Positions 36,020 through 44,280 of a stretch of DNA of 64,000 nt are shown piece after piece. Below the pieces are notes generated by a model. The model ran no database searches. It was not told the origin of the DNA and saw nothing but the letters and a program-made list of their open reading frames with translations. The position numbers and the translations under genes were made by a program. Source of the stretch: Zoogloea sp021286885 (lineage in GTDB: Bacteria; Pseudomonadota; Gammaproteobacteria; Burkholderiales; Rhodocyclaceae); assembly GCF_041915215.1 (NCBI RefSeq), contig NZ_JAYSBV010000009.1; one strand, given 5' to 3'. The stretch's first letter is position 1; every line of letters begins with the position of its first letter.

Positions 36020-38728
36020 TCAAAACTCTACAAACCCCTCTTCCTGTCCAGCACGCGGGGCAAGCGCCGTCCGGTGGGCTCCCGCCCCTTCCGTACGGGC
36101 GGCCCGACGCGAACGCTCGGGCGCACCTGGCCGGCCCGCCGGGCTGCCACTCCGAGCACTGTCCACCTGGAAGAAAGCCATGCTCTTGGTGAGCAGTTCA
36201 GCCTGGGCGCTCATTTCTTCAGCAGTCGCCGCCAGCTCTTCGGAGGCCGACGCATTTTGTTGGGTCGCCATCGAAAGCTGGCCCATGGCCGCGTTGATCT
36301 GGCCCACGCCCGAGGTCTGCTCCTCGGATGCCGCACTGATCTCCTGTACCAGATCCGAAGTCTTGGTAATGCTCGGGATGATCACCTCGAACAGATTGCC
36401 TGCCCGCTCGGCCAGGGCCACGCTGCTCTTGGCGGTTTCAGAGATTTCCTGGGCGGCCACCTGGCTGCGTTCAGCCAGCTTGCGCACCTCGGCGGCCACC
36501 ACCGCAAACCCCTTGCCGTGTTCGCCAGCGCGGGCTGCTTCGATGGCCGCGTTCAGGGCCAGCAGGTTGGTCTGGTAGGCAATGTCATCCACGATACCGA
36601 TCTTGTCGGCGATGCTCTTCATTGCATCCACGGTAGAGCGCACCGCAGCCCCACCCTCCTGGGCTTCCCGGGCGGCCTTGGCGGCCATGCTGTCAGTCAG
36701 TTTGGCGTTCTCACTGTTCTGGCTCACGGAGCCAGACATCTCCTCCATGGAGGCCGTGGTTTCCTCCACGCTCGCAGCCTGCTCGCTCGCAGATTGGGAC
36801 AGGCTCTGGGCGGTAGCACTCACCTCTTCGGAGGAGGAGCTTAAGGAATCGGCGGTGGCACGCACCTCCATAATCACCCCGGCCAAACGGCGCACGGTGT
36901 TGTTCAGAGACTCCTTCAGGCTGGCCAGCTGGCCTTGGTAGTTCCCCTGCATGGTGCGGGTCAGATCCCCGTACTCCAGCACACTGAGGACAATCAGTGC
37001 CTCGTTGAGGGGCGCCACAATGGCATCCAGCGTCCCGTTCATGCCTTCCACAATCTTGCGGAAATCGCCCTGATGGCGTGCGGCATCCAAGCGCACATCC
37101 AACTGGCCAGCGGTGCTCGCCGCCGAGAGCTGGTTCACATCTGCAATCAGCAGACGGATATTGTTCCGCACCTGCTCCACGTTCTCGTTGATGAAACGCT
37201 TCTTGCCAGGAAACTCTTCAAGAGGCGCATCCAGATTGCCCTCACCAAAGGCCTTGATGCAGGCCATGGCTTTCTTCTTCACGCTGATGTGGCCCGCCAC
37301 CATCCCATTCACGCCCTGGGCCATGGTCTGGTAGGCGCCCTGGAATTTGCCGGTGTCGATCACCACATCAATATCGCCCTTGTCATGCTCGCTGCTCATG
37401 CGGTGCATCTCGGCGATGAAGGTCTTCACATTGCTGCGCAGCTGCTCGATGGTGTCGTTGATGAAGCGTTTCTTGCCCGGAAACTGTTCCAGCGTCGCGT
37501 CGAAATCACCTTCGCCAAACGCCTTCACGCAGGCCATCGCCTTCTTCTTGACCGCAATGTGTCCCTGCACCATCTCGTTCACGCCCTGGGCCATGGTCGT
37601 ATAGGCCCCCTGGAACTTGCCGGTATCGATCACCACATCAATATCGCCCTGATCATGGGCCCGGCTCATGCGGTGCATCTCGGCGATGAAGGTCTTCACA
37701 TTGCTGCGCAGCTGCTCGATGGTGTCGTTGATGAAGCGTTTCTTGCCCGGAAACTGCTCCAGCGTCGCGTCGAAATCGCCTTCGCCAAAGGCCTTCACGC
37801 AGGCCATCGCCTTTTTCTTCACGCTGATGTGGCCCGCCACCATCCCGTTCACGCCCTGGGCCATGGTCTGGTAGGCGCCCTGGAATTTGCCGGTGTCGAT
37901 CACCACATCGATGTCGCCCTTGTCATGCTCGGCAGACATCCGGTTCATTTCATCCAGCAGCGCCCGCAGGTTGTTGTTCACCTGCGCCAAGGCCGCCATT
38001 ACGCTGCCTTCGGGCGCCTCGGTGTGGATCTCCTCCATTTGACCCGCAGCAATCCGGGCTGCCAGGCTACGGGCAGCCTCCGGCTCGGCGCCTAGCTGAT
38101 GCATCAGGGTGCGCAGGCTCATGACACCTAAAGTGATCACCGCCGCGAGCGTCAGCCCGGCCAGTAGCGCCAGTTGCTGCACCAGTTCTCCCTTGAGCTC
38201 CTGGGCCCGACCTCCGGCCTTATGCCCCAGCTCCTCGCTGTACGCCAGCTGCTCGCGTTGCAACCGGGCCACCCGCTCGGCCCCAGGCCCCAGGGCCTGG
38301 AGTGCCTCGGTGGCTTCCTTGCGTTTGTCCGCCCGGGTCAGCGCAAGGAGCGGCGAGCTTTTCTGCAGGACTTCATCCAGCGCAGTCTTCTGATCTTCCA
38401 GCAGACGCCGGCTGCGCTCATCGACAACAAATGTCTCCTGGCTGCGCAAGCCCTCCTTGAGGCGGGCGGAGGCATCCCGGAAACGCTCCTCCTGCTCTGC
38501 CCTCAGGGCCGGATCTTCCAGCACCAGGAGGCGCTCCAGACTTGCCCGGAGCTGATTGAAGGCCTCGATGTTGCGGCCTACCACGCCCACGCCAGACACG
38601 GCCGTATCCGCCCCTCGCATGGCCGACTCGGACATTTGCGCCAATTGGCGCGCCCCGAAACCGGCCAGCACGCATACGCCCAGAGCAGCCGCCAGCATCA
38701 TCAGTAAAAACCGTTTTTGAACGCTCAC
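36020..38728 (-). CDS. Methyl-accepting chemotaxis protein with four nested HAMP-like units (MCP1)
   Basis: A 902-residue receptor. It has an N-terminal membrane helix (about 8-25), a periplasmic region, and a second helix (about 185-205). After a first HAMP come four consecutive 90-residue units at about 260-349, 350-439, 440-529 and 530-619; the first three are nearly identical (IDTGKFQGAYQTMAQGVNGM, PGKKRFINDTIEQLRSN). The signalling domain carries QTNLLALNAAIEAARAGEHG. The tail ends GFVEF, like a CheR/CheB-binding pentapeptide. GTG 38728 is preceded by GAGGAG and starts the protein at VSVQKRF; the open frame upstream has no homology. Confidence 0.92.
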   Translation of the reverse strand: MSVQKRFLLMMLAAALGVCVLAGFGARQLAQMSESAMRGADTAVSGVGVVGRNIEAFNQLRASLERLLVLEDPALRAEQEERFRDASARLKEGLRSQETFVVDERSRRLLEDQKTALDEVLQKSSPLLALTRADKRKEATEALQALGPGAERVARLQREQLAYSEELGHKAGGRAQELKGELVQQLALLAGLTLAAVITLGVMSLRTLMHQLGAEPEAARSLAARIAAGQMEEIHTEAPEGSVMAALAQVNNNLRALLDEMNRMSAEHDKGDIDVVIDTGKFQGAYQTMAQGVNGMVAGHISVKKKAMACVKAFGEGDFDATLEQFPGKKRFINDTIEQLRSNVKTFIAEMHRMSRAHDQGDIDVVIDTGKFQGAYTTMAQGVNEMVQGHIAVKKKAMACVKAFGEGDFDATLEQFPGKKRFINDTIEQLRSNVKTFIAEMHRMSSEHDKGDIDVVIDTGKFQGAYQTMAQGVNGMVAGHISVKKKAMACIKAFGEGNLDAPLEEFPGKKRFINENVEQVRNNIRLLIADVNQLSAASTAGQLDVRLDAARHQGDFRKIVEGMNGTLDAIVAPLNEALIVLSVLEYGDLTRTMQGNYQGQLASLKESLNNTVRRLAGVIMEVRATADSLSSSSEEVSATAQSLSQSASEQAASVEETTASMEEMSGSVSQNSENAKLTDSMAAKAAREAQEGGAAVRSTVDAMKSIADKIGIVDDIAYQTNLLALNAAIEAARAGEHGKGFAVVAAEVRKLAERSQVAAQEISETAKSSVALAERAGNLFEVIIPSITKTSDLVQEISAASEEQTSGVGQINAAMGQLSMATQQNASASEELAATAEEMSAQAELLTKSMAFFQVDSARSGSPAGRPGAPERSRRAARTEGAGAHRTALAPRAGQEEGFVEF
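36872..37951 (-). repeat. Four in-frame 270-bp repeats inside MCP1
   Basis: Period 270 bp (90 codons): units at 37682-37951, 37412-37681, 37142-37411 and 36872-37141. Phase was checked with the shared block ATGAA(A/G)CG at 37191, 37461 and 37731. The first three units are highly alike at DNA level and the fourth is diverged, so recent internal duplication or gene conversion is likely. Confidence 0.9.
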
Positions 38729-38926
38729 ATGAGTCTCCTCACAGGGCCATGGACGATGCTGCTGCCGGCAGCAGGTCATTGCCATGAACACAAAATGAAT
38801 AGGCAGCCGGATGGTATGCAGCCCCGCCCATACACCCATAACGCATACAAGCAAGGCCGTAGGCTGCCAGACTTCCAGCCGTCCGGTGCGGGATGCGCTA
38901 TCGCAGCCGACGCACCCCGCGCACGC

Positions 38927-39472
38927 TCACTCCACGTGGGCCAGGGCCGCTGGCATGGGGCTGTGCTGGGCCACTTCGGAAAGCATGGACAGCTCATCGG
39001 TGGACAACACCGCATCCACGTTCAGCAGGATCACAAAACCGCCATTGATCTTGCCCATGCCCCGGATGAAGTCAGCCCGGATCCGGGCGCCAAAGCTGGG
39101 CGGTGGTTCAATCTCGGCCACCGGGATCTCCAGCACTTCGCTCACCGTATCGACCACGATGCCAAACACCTGATGGGCGTCGGTTTCGCCCAGCTCGATG
39201 ATCACGATGCAGGTCCGGCGGGTCGCCTCGGTGGATCGCCCGCCAAAACGGGCCTTGAGGTCAATCACCGGCACCACTGCGCCCCGGAGGTTGATGACGC
39301 CCCGGATGCTGGCGGGCATCATGGGCACAGCGGTCACATGGCCGTATTCGATGATTTCCTTCACGCTCAGGGTCTCGACGGCGTACATCTCGCCCCCGAG
39401 GGTAAAGGTCAGATACTGGCGTGGTTCCTGACTGGTGCCGGACAGCTGCCCGGCCTTGATGATCTCAGCCAT
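38927..39472 (-). CDS. cheW: Chemotaxis coupling protein CheW
   Basis: A 181-residue scaffold that links receptors to CheA. Core motifs are QYLTFTLGGEMYAVETLSVKE, MMPASIRGVINLRGAVVPVI and DLKARFG, and the later GIVVDTVSEVLEIP. It lies between the two receptor genes of the operon, 8 bp after mcp2, and its length is usual for CheW. It starts at ATG 39470-39472. Confidence 0.95.
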   Translation of the reverse strand: MAEIIKAGQLSGTSQEPRQYLTFTLGGEMYAVETLSVKEIIEYGHVTAVPMMPASIRGVINLRGAVVPVIDLKARFGGRSTEATRRTCIVIIELGETDAHQVFGIVVDTVSEVLEIPVAEIEPPPSFGARIRADFIRGMGKINGGFVILLNVDAVLSTDELSMLSEVAQHSPMPAALAHVE

Positions 39473-39480
39473 GATGCACC

Positions 39481-41145
39481 TCAGAACTCAACAAACTCGG
39501 TTTCCAGCGAACGCTGGCTGCCCTTGCCATTGCCGTTGCCGTTGCCATTGCCATTGCCATTGCCATGACCTGCCGCGGCACTGCCTCCTTCACTGCGGGA
39601 CGCCCGGCGGGTACGCTCGCCGCCACTACGCTGGCCCTTGGACACCCGGGACATATCCACCTGGAAGAAGCCCATGTTCTTGGTCAGCAGTTCGGCCTGG
39701 GCGCTCATTTCTTCGGCGGTGGCGGCCAGCTCTTCGGAAGCCGACGCATTTTGCTGGGTTGCCATCGAAAGCTGGGCCATGGCAGCGTTGATCTGGCCCA
39801 CGCCGGAGGTCTGTTCTTCCGAGGCGGAGCTGATTTCCTGCACCAGATCCGAAGTCTTGGTGATGCTCGGGATGATCACCTCAAACAGATTGCCCGCCCG
39901 CTCGGCCAGGGCCACGCTGCTCTTGGCGGTTTCGGAGATTTCCTGGGCGGCCACCTGGCTGCGTTCGGCCAGCTTGCGCACTTCAGCCGCCACCACTGCA
40001 AAACCCTTGCCGTGCTCACCGGCGCGGGCTGCTTCGATGGCTGCGTTCAGGGCCAGCAGATTGGTCTGGTAGGCGATGTCATCCACGATGCCGATCTTGT
40101 CGGCGATGCTCTTCATCGCATCCACGGTGGAGCGCACCGCCGCACCGCCTTCCTGGGCTTCCTGGGAAGCCTTGGCGGCCATGCTGTCGGTGAGCTTGGC
40201 GTTCTCGCTGTTCTGGGTCACGGAAGACGACATCTGCTCCATGGAAGCCGAGGTTTCTTCCACGCTGGCGGCCTGTTCGCTCGAAGACTGGGACAGGCTC
40301 TGGGCGGTAGCACTCACCTCTTCCGACGAAGAACTGAGGGAGTCAGCGGTGGCGCGCACTTCCGAGATGATCGCGGCCAGGCGCTCGCTCATGTGCTTGA
40401 CGTTGTACAGCAGGCTGGTGGTATCACCCGGCTTGACCTGGATGGACTGGGTCAGGTCGCCATCGGCAATCCGGCCCACCATCGCGGCCGCGTAATCCGG
40501 CTCACCGCCCAGCTGCTTGAGCAGGCTGCGGGTGATGATCACGCCAATCGTCACCACGCTCAGCAGGGTCAGACCAGAGATAGCGAGGGCCATCAGGGTT
40601 GCACTGCTCTGGGTGCGGGCGGCATCGTCGGCAGCCCGCTTGCCCAAATCGGCGTTGTACTGGCGATGATCGTCAAAAGCTTCGCCAATCCGCCCCAGCA
40701 CGGCCTGATTGTCCAGCAGCAGATCCCGGGCTTCGGTGTTGCGGTTGGCCCGGGACAGGGCAATCGCCTTCTCGCGCAATACATCGTAGTCGGCCAGGGC
40801 CTTCTGGTCGGCGGCCAGCAGGGCCCGGTCTTTCTCATCGCTGATCAGACCTTCGTATTTTTTAAGCGCATCCGCCACTTTCTGGCGGTTGTTGGCGATG
40901 CGTTGCTCGATTTCGGCCATGCGGGCCTGCTCAGTCTGGGACATGTGCTGCCACACCTGGGTACGCAGCACGGCTGCCGGGGCCGCCGCCTCATCAATCA
41001 CCAGCACGCTGGGAACGGTGTTGACGTTGGTGTAGTTGGTGACTTCATAGATGCGCTGCATCTGGTACAGCCCGGTGACGGCCAGGATCAGCACACCCAG
41101 GACGGCGGCGCCCAGCAACAACATCATCTTGCGGGTTACGGTCAT
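39481..41145 (-). CDS. Methyl-accepting chemotaxis protein (MCP2)
   Basis: A 554-residue receptor with two membrane helices (about 7-30 and 190-212) around a four-helix-bundle type periplasmic sensor of about 160 residues, then one HAMP and a signalling domain almost identical to MCP1. The C-terminal tail has a Gly-Asn run (HGNGNGNGNGNGNGKGS) encoded by a hexanucleotide repeat, and it ends TEFVEF. AAGGAG precedes the ATG at 41145. The ligand is unknown. It lies between cheA and cheW in the operon. Confidence 0.94.
   Translation of the reverse strand: MTVTRKMMLLLGAAVLGVLILAVTGLYQMQRIYEVTNYTNVNTVPSVLVIDEAAAPAAVLRTQVWQHMSQTEQARMAEIEQRIANNRQKVADALKKYEGLISDEKDRALLAADQKALADYDVLREKAIALSRANRNTEARDLLLDNQAVLGRIGEAFDDHRQYNADLGKRAADDAARTQSSATLMALAISGLTLLSVVTIGVIITRSLLKQLGGEPDYAAAMVGRIADGDLTQSIQVKPGDTTSLLYNVKHMSERLAAIISEVRATADSLSSSSEEVSATAQSLSQSSSEQAASVEETSASMEQMSSSVTQNSENAKLTDSMAAKASQEAQEGGAAVRSTVDAMKSIADKIGIVDDIAYQTNLLALNAAIEAARAGEHGKGFAVVAAEVRKLAERSQVAAQEISETAKSSVALAERAGNLFEVIIPSITKTSDLVQEISSASEEQTSGVGQINAAMAQLSMATQQNASASEELAATAEEMSAQAELLTKNMGFFQVDMSRVSKGQRSGGERTRRASRSEGGSAAAGHGNGNGNGNGNGNGKGSQRSLETEFVEF
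39524..39565 (-). repeat. Hexanucleotide tandem repeat in the MCP2 tail
   Basis: Seven copies of TTGCCR (plus strand), encoding alternating Gly-Asn in the linker before the terminal pentapeptide. Units are multiples of three bases, so slippage would change linker length without breaking the frame. Confidence 0.85.
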
Positions 41146-41173
41146 GTTGCTCTCCTTACGAGACATGGATACA

Positions 41174-43483
41174 TCAGGCTTGCACAGAAGCCGACTTGGG
41201 TAGATGGGCCTGGCCGTCCCGGGTGGTCACATGGCGGACCAGCCCCGGCACATCCAGAATGAGGGCCACTTCTCCACTGCCCAGAATGGTGGAGCCGCCG
41301 ATGCAGCGGATATGGCTGAAAACCTTGCCCAGGGGCTTGATCACGGTCTGGAACTCGCCAAACAGCTGATCCACCACCAGGCCGGCGCGTTCGCCCGCGT
41401 ACTGGACCACCACCACGTTTTCACGCCGGGGCGGTTCGCCCGGGATCTCGAACAGATCCCGCAACCGGATGAAGGGCAAAACCTCACCGCGCAGATTCAG
41501 GTAGCTCGCCGACAGGTTTTCCTTGGCACCCTCGGGCAGCTCAATGCACTCGACCACCTGTTCCAGGGGCACCACATACGAAGAAGGCCCCGCCCCGATC
41601 AGGAAACCGTCGATGATGGCCAGGGTCAGAGGCAGGCGGATGCGCACCGTGGTGCCCTGCCCTTCCACGCTTTCCAGATCCACCGTACCGCGCAGGGCCT
41701 GGATGTTGCGCTTGACCACATCCATGCCCACGCCACGCCCCGAGAGATTGCTGATCTGCTCGGCAGTGGAGAAACCCGGCTCGAACACCAGGTTGAAGAT
41801 TTCCTTGTCGGAGAGGATCTGCCCCTCACTCACCAGCCCGCGCTCGATGGCCTTGCGCAGGATGCGTTCCTTCTTGAGACCGCCCCCGTCATCCGTCACC
41901 TCGATCACGATGCTGCCGGACTCGTGGTAAGCGTTAAGCCCGAGCCGCCCCTGGGCGCTCTTGCCCCGCGCCCGGCGCACATCGGCTGACTCGATCCCGT
42001 GGTCCAGCGCATTGCGCACGATGTGGGTGAGCGGGTCGCCGATCTTTTCGACCACGGTTTTGTCCAGCTCGGTTTCGCCGCCCCGGATGTCGAGCTGGAT
42101 GTCCTTGCCCAGTTCGGCGGCCACATCCCGCACCACGCGGCGGAAACGGTTGAAGGTCGCCCCGATCTGCACCATGCGCAGGGTCAGGGCCGAATCCCGT
42201 ACATCCTCCACCAGGCGCGACAGCACGCCGGTGGCCTCCACCAGCTCGGGCACATTCACACGGCGGGCCACCAGCTGGGCGCCCGCTCCGGCAATGATGA
42301 GTTCGCCCACCAGATTGATGAGCTGATCCAGCTTGGCCGCATCCACCCGGATCAGGCTCGCATCGGCGCCGCCCCCGGCGCTGCGTGTGCTGGCTGCCGT
42401 GGCACTGGCCGGCGCAGTAGCAGTGGCCCCGTCCATCAGCTTGCCCTGCTGCTGGCGCTCCAGGGCGGCCTCCACCAGGGGTGGATCAACCAGTTGCTGT
42501 TCAACCAGCACTTCGCCCAGGCGGGGGGCCGGTTCACCAGTCACGGCGGTTTCGGCGGCTCGCTCTTCCTGCACACGCAGAGCTTGCTCCAGTTCTTCCC
42601 GGGTGAGGGAACCGCAGCGCACCAGCATCTCGCCCAGCATCAGGCTGTCTTCGGGCATGTCAGCGAACAGGCTGCGGTAATCGGCCAGCGGGCAATAGGG
42701 CTCCAGAATGCGGATCAGGCTGTCTTCGCGTACAAAATCGAAGGCGCCTTCGATAGAACTGCGGTCAGAGGTACTGGCAAAGCTCAGTTCAAAACCCAGA
42801 TAGCAGCTCTCCGGGTCCAGCAACGAGATGGGCGGAATCGCCCCCAGCACCAGCTCCAGACTCACGATCTGACCAAAAGTGTTGAGGTAACGCAGGATGG
42901 ACAGCGGGTCCATCCCATTGCGTAGCAGATCAGGCCCCGAGCGCAACGAAACATGCCACAGCCCACTCGCCACGCCGCCCACCGCAGCGGCAGTAGAGGC
43001 CACTACCGGGAGCGGCGTCTGGGGCGCGTCCTCCCAGTCCAAGCCGCTCAGATCCAGTTCGCGGATCGCCGGCAAGGGGGCCTGGTTGTGCAAATAACGA
43101 TCCAACCGCATGGCCAGCGCCGTGCTGCGGGTCTGGATCTCGGCACTGGGCGTGCGCTGGCCCGAAGCCAGGGCATCCATCAGACTCCCCAGGTGGTCAC
43201 AAACCTCCAGGAATAAGGCGTTCAGCCCACCATCCAGAATGATCCGGTGATCCCGCACCTGATCCAGCACGCTTTCGGCCACATGGGTGAATTCAACAAT
43301 ATGATCCAGCGAAAACAGCCCAGCAGAACCCTTGATGGTATGGGCTGCCCGGAAGATTGCATTGATCAGCTCCGGGTCGTCGGGCCGGTGCTCGGTTTCC
43401 AGCAGCGCTTCTTCCATCTGCTGGAGCAGCTCCATGCTCTCGACAATGTACGTCTGGAGGGCGTCGTCAATATTTGCAGACAT
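41174..43483 (-). CDS. cheA: Chemotaxis histidine kinase CheA with MshEN-like insert
   Basis: A 769-residue CheA. The P1 phosphotransfer domain has His48 in FRAAHTIKGSAGLF. A region at about 175-275 precedes two similar helical motifs at 281-306 (LGEMLVRCGSLTREELEQAL) and 321-345 (RLGEVLVEQQLVDPPLVEAA). Then come the dimerisation part (about 375-440), the kinase with HIVRNALDHGIE and GRGVGMDVVKRN, and the CheW-like C terminus. The two motifs resemble tandem MshEN/GspE-N units, which bind cyclic di-GMP in other proteins. ATG 43483 has AAGGGAG before it. Confidence 0.93.
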   Translation of the reverse strand: MSANIDDALQTYIVESMELLQQMEEALLETEHRPDDPELINAIFRAAHTIKGSAGLFSLDHIVEFTHVAESVLDQVRDHRIILDGGLNALFLEVCDHLGSLMDALASGQRTPSAEIQTRSTALAMRLDRYLHNQAPLPAIRELDLSGLDWEDAPQTPLPVVASTAAAVGGVASGLWHVSLRSGPDLLRNGMDPLSILRYLNTFGQIVSLELVLGAIPPISLLDPESCYLGFELSFASTSDRSSIEGAFDFVREDSLIRILEPYCPLADYRSLFADMPEDSLMLGEMLVRCGSLTREELEQALRVQEERAAETAVTGEPAPRLGEVLVEQQLVDPPLVEAALERQQQGKLMDGATATAPASATAASTRSAGGGADASLIRVDAAKLDQLINLVGELIIAGAGAQLVARRVNVPELVEATGVLSRLVEDVRDSALTLRMVQIGATFNRFRRVVRDVAAELGKDIQLDIRGGETELDKTVVEKIGDPLTHIVRNALDHGIESADVRRARGKSAQGRLGLNAYHESGSIVIEVTDDGGGLKKERILRKAIERGLVSEGQILSDKEIFNLVFEPGFSTAEQISNLSGRGVGMDVVKRNIQALRGTVDLESVEGQGTTVRIRLPLTLAIIDGFLIGAGPSSYVVPLEQVVECIELPEGAKENLSASYLNLRGEVLPFIRLRDLFEIPGEPPRRENVVVVQYAGERAGLVVDQLFGEFQTVIKPLGKVFSHIRCIGGSTILGSGEVALILDVPGLVRHVTTRDGQAHLPKSASVQA

Positions 43484-43518
43484 GATGCTCCCTTCTGTTC
43501 CGTCGGCTGCCGGGCCTG

Positions 43519-43824
43519 TCAGCCCGGCAGGGCATCCTTGAAGAATTCGGTCAGCCGGCAAAACTGAAGGGCTTCAATGACTTTGTTGCTCACGCCGGTC
43601 ATGTGCAGGCTGTGGCCGGCGCCATTCAGCTCCATCTGCAAAGCCACCAGCAACTGGAGGCCCGAGCCGTCGATTTCGCTGACTTCGCCCAGGTCCAGTT
43701 CGATGTCGTTACCCCGCTCCACCACCCCCATCAGGCGGTCGCGCCACTCGCGGGCGGTATAAATCGTCATTTCGCCTGAGATGTTCAGCCGGGTATGGCC
43801 TGAAGGATCTGCTGCACTGCCCAT
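43519..43824 (-). CDS. STAS domain protein (anti-sigma factor antagonist-like)
   Basis: A 101-residue single-domain STAS protein. The core LNISGEMTIYTAREWRDRL leads to ELDLGEVSEIDGSGLQLLVA, where the serine of DGSGLQ is in the position phosphorylated in SpoIIAA-like proteins. Genes of this kind occur in many proteobacterial chemotaxis operons. Here it lies between cheY and cheA. No partner anti-sigma kinase is in the window, so the partner is unclear. The ATG at 43824 begins the homologous region. Confidence 0.85.
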   Translation of the reverse strand: MGSAADPSGHTRLNISGEMTIYTAREWRDRLMGVVERGNDIELDLGEVSEIDGSGLQLLVALQMELNGAGHSLHMTGVSNKVIEALQFCRLTEFFKDALPG

Positions 43825-43902
43825 GGTTTCACCCTCCGTGGGACATTGGAGAAAATTGGAGAAAGGAAGCAACAAGAAACAAACCCATGCCCTGCGCTGA
43901 CA

Positions 43903-44271
43903 TCAGGGCAGGATCAGTTTGGAAACCGCCGTCAGCATCTGGGCCGGCTGGAAGGGTTTCACCACCCAGGCCTTGGCCCCGGCGGCCTGCCCTTCACGCT
44001 TCTTGTCCTCCCCCGCCTCGGTGGTCAGCATGATGACCGGGGTGAACTTGTAGCCGGCCATCTGCTTGACCGCCTTCAGAAAGGTGATGCCGTCCATGTT
44101 GGGCATGTTCACGTCGCTGATGATCAGATGGATCTTGCGACCATCCAGCTTGCGCAACGCATCCACGCCATCGCAACCTTCGATGACGTCATAACCGGCC
44201 CCCTTGAGGGCGATTGAGACGACCTGCCGCAGCGAGGCCGAGTCATCCACGATGAGGATGGTTTTAGCCAT
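43903..44271 (-). CDS. cheY: Chemotaxis response regulator CheY
   Basis: A 122-residue single-domain receiver. The acidic pair is in ILIVDDSASLRQ, the phospho-aspartate in LIISDVNMPNMDG, threonine in MLTTEAG, and lysine in WVVKPFQP. It is phosphorylated by CheA and would act on the motor or other effector. It lies between the MCP-like gene and the STAS gene. No cheZ or flagellar gene is in the window. Confidence 0.95.
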   Translation of the reverse strand: MAKTILIVDDSASLRQVVSIALKGAGYDVIEGCDGVDALRKLDGRKIHLIISDVNMPNMDGITFLKAVKQMAGYKFTPVIMLTTEAGEDKKREGQAAGAKAWVVKPFQPAQMLTAVSKLILP

Positions 44272-44280
44272 GTCGAGTCC

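Noticed and set aside
36872..37951. Regular repeats taken as a possible CRISPR array
   Set aside because: Units are 270 bp, in frame, with no spacers; they encode HAMP-like domains.
39524..39565. Phase-variable on/off switch in MCP2
   Set aside because: The repeat unit is six bases, so slippage keeps the frame; only linker length could vary.
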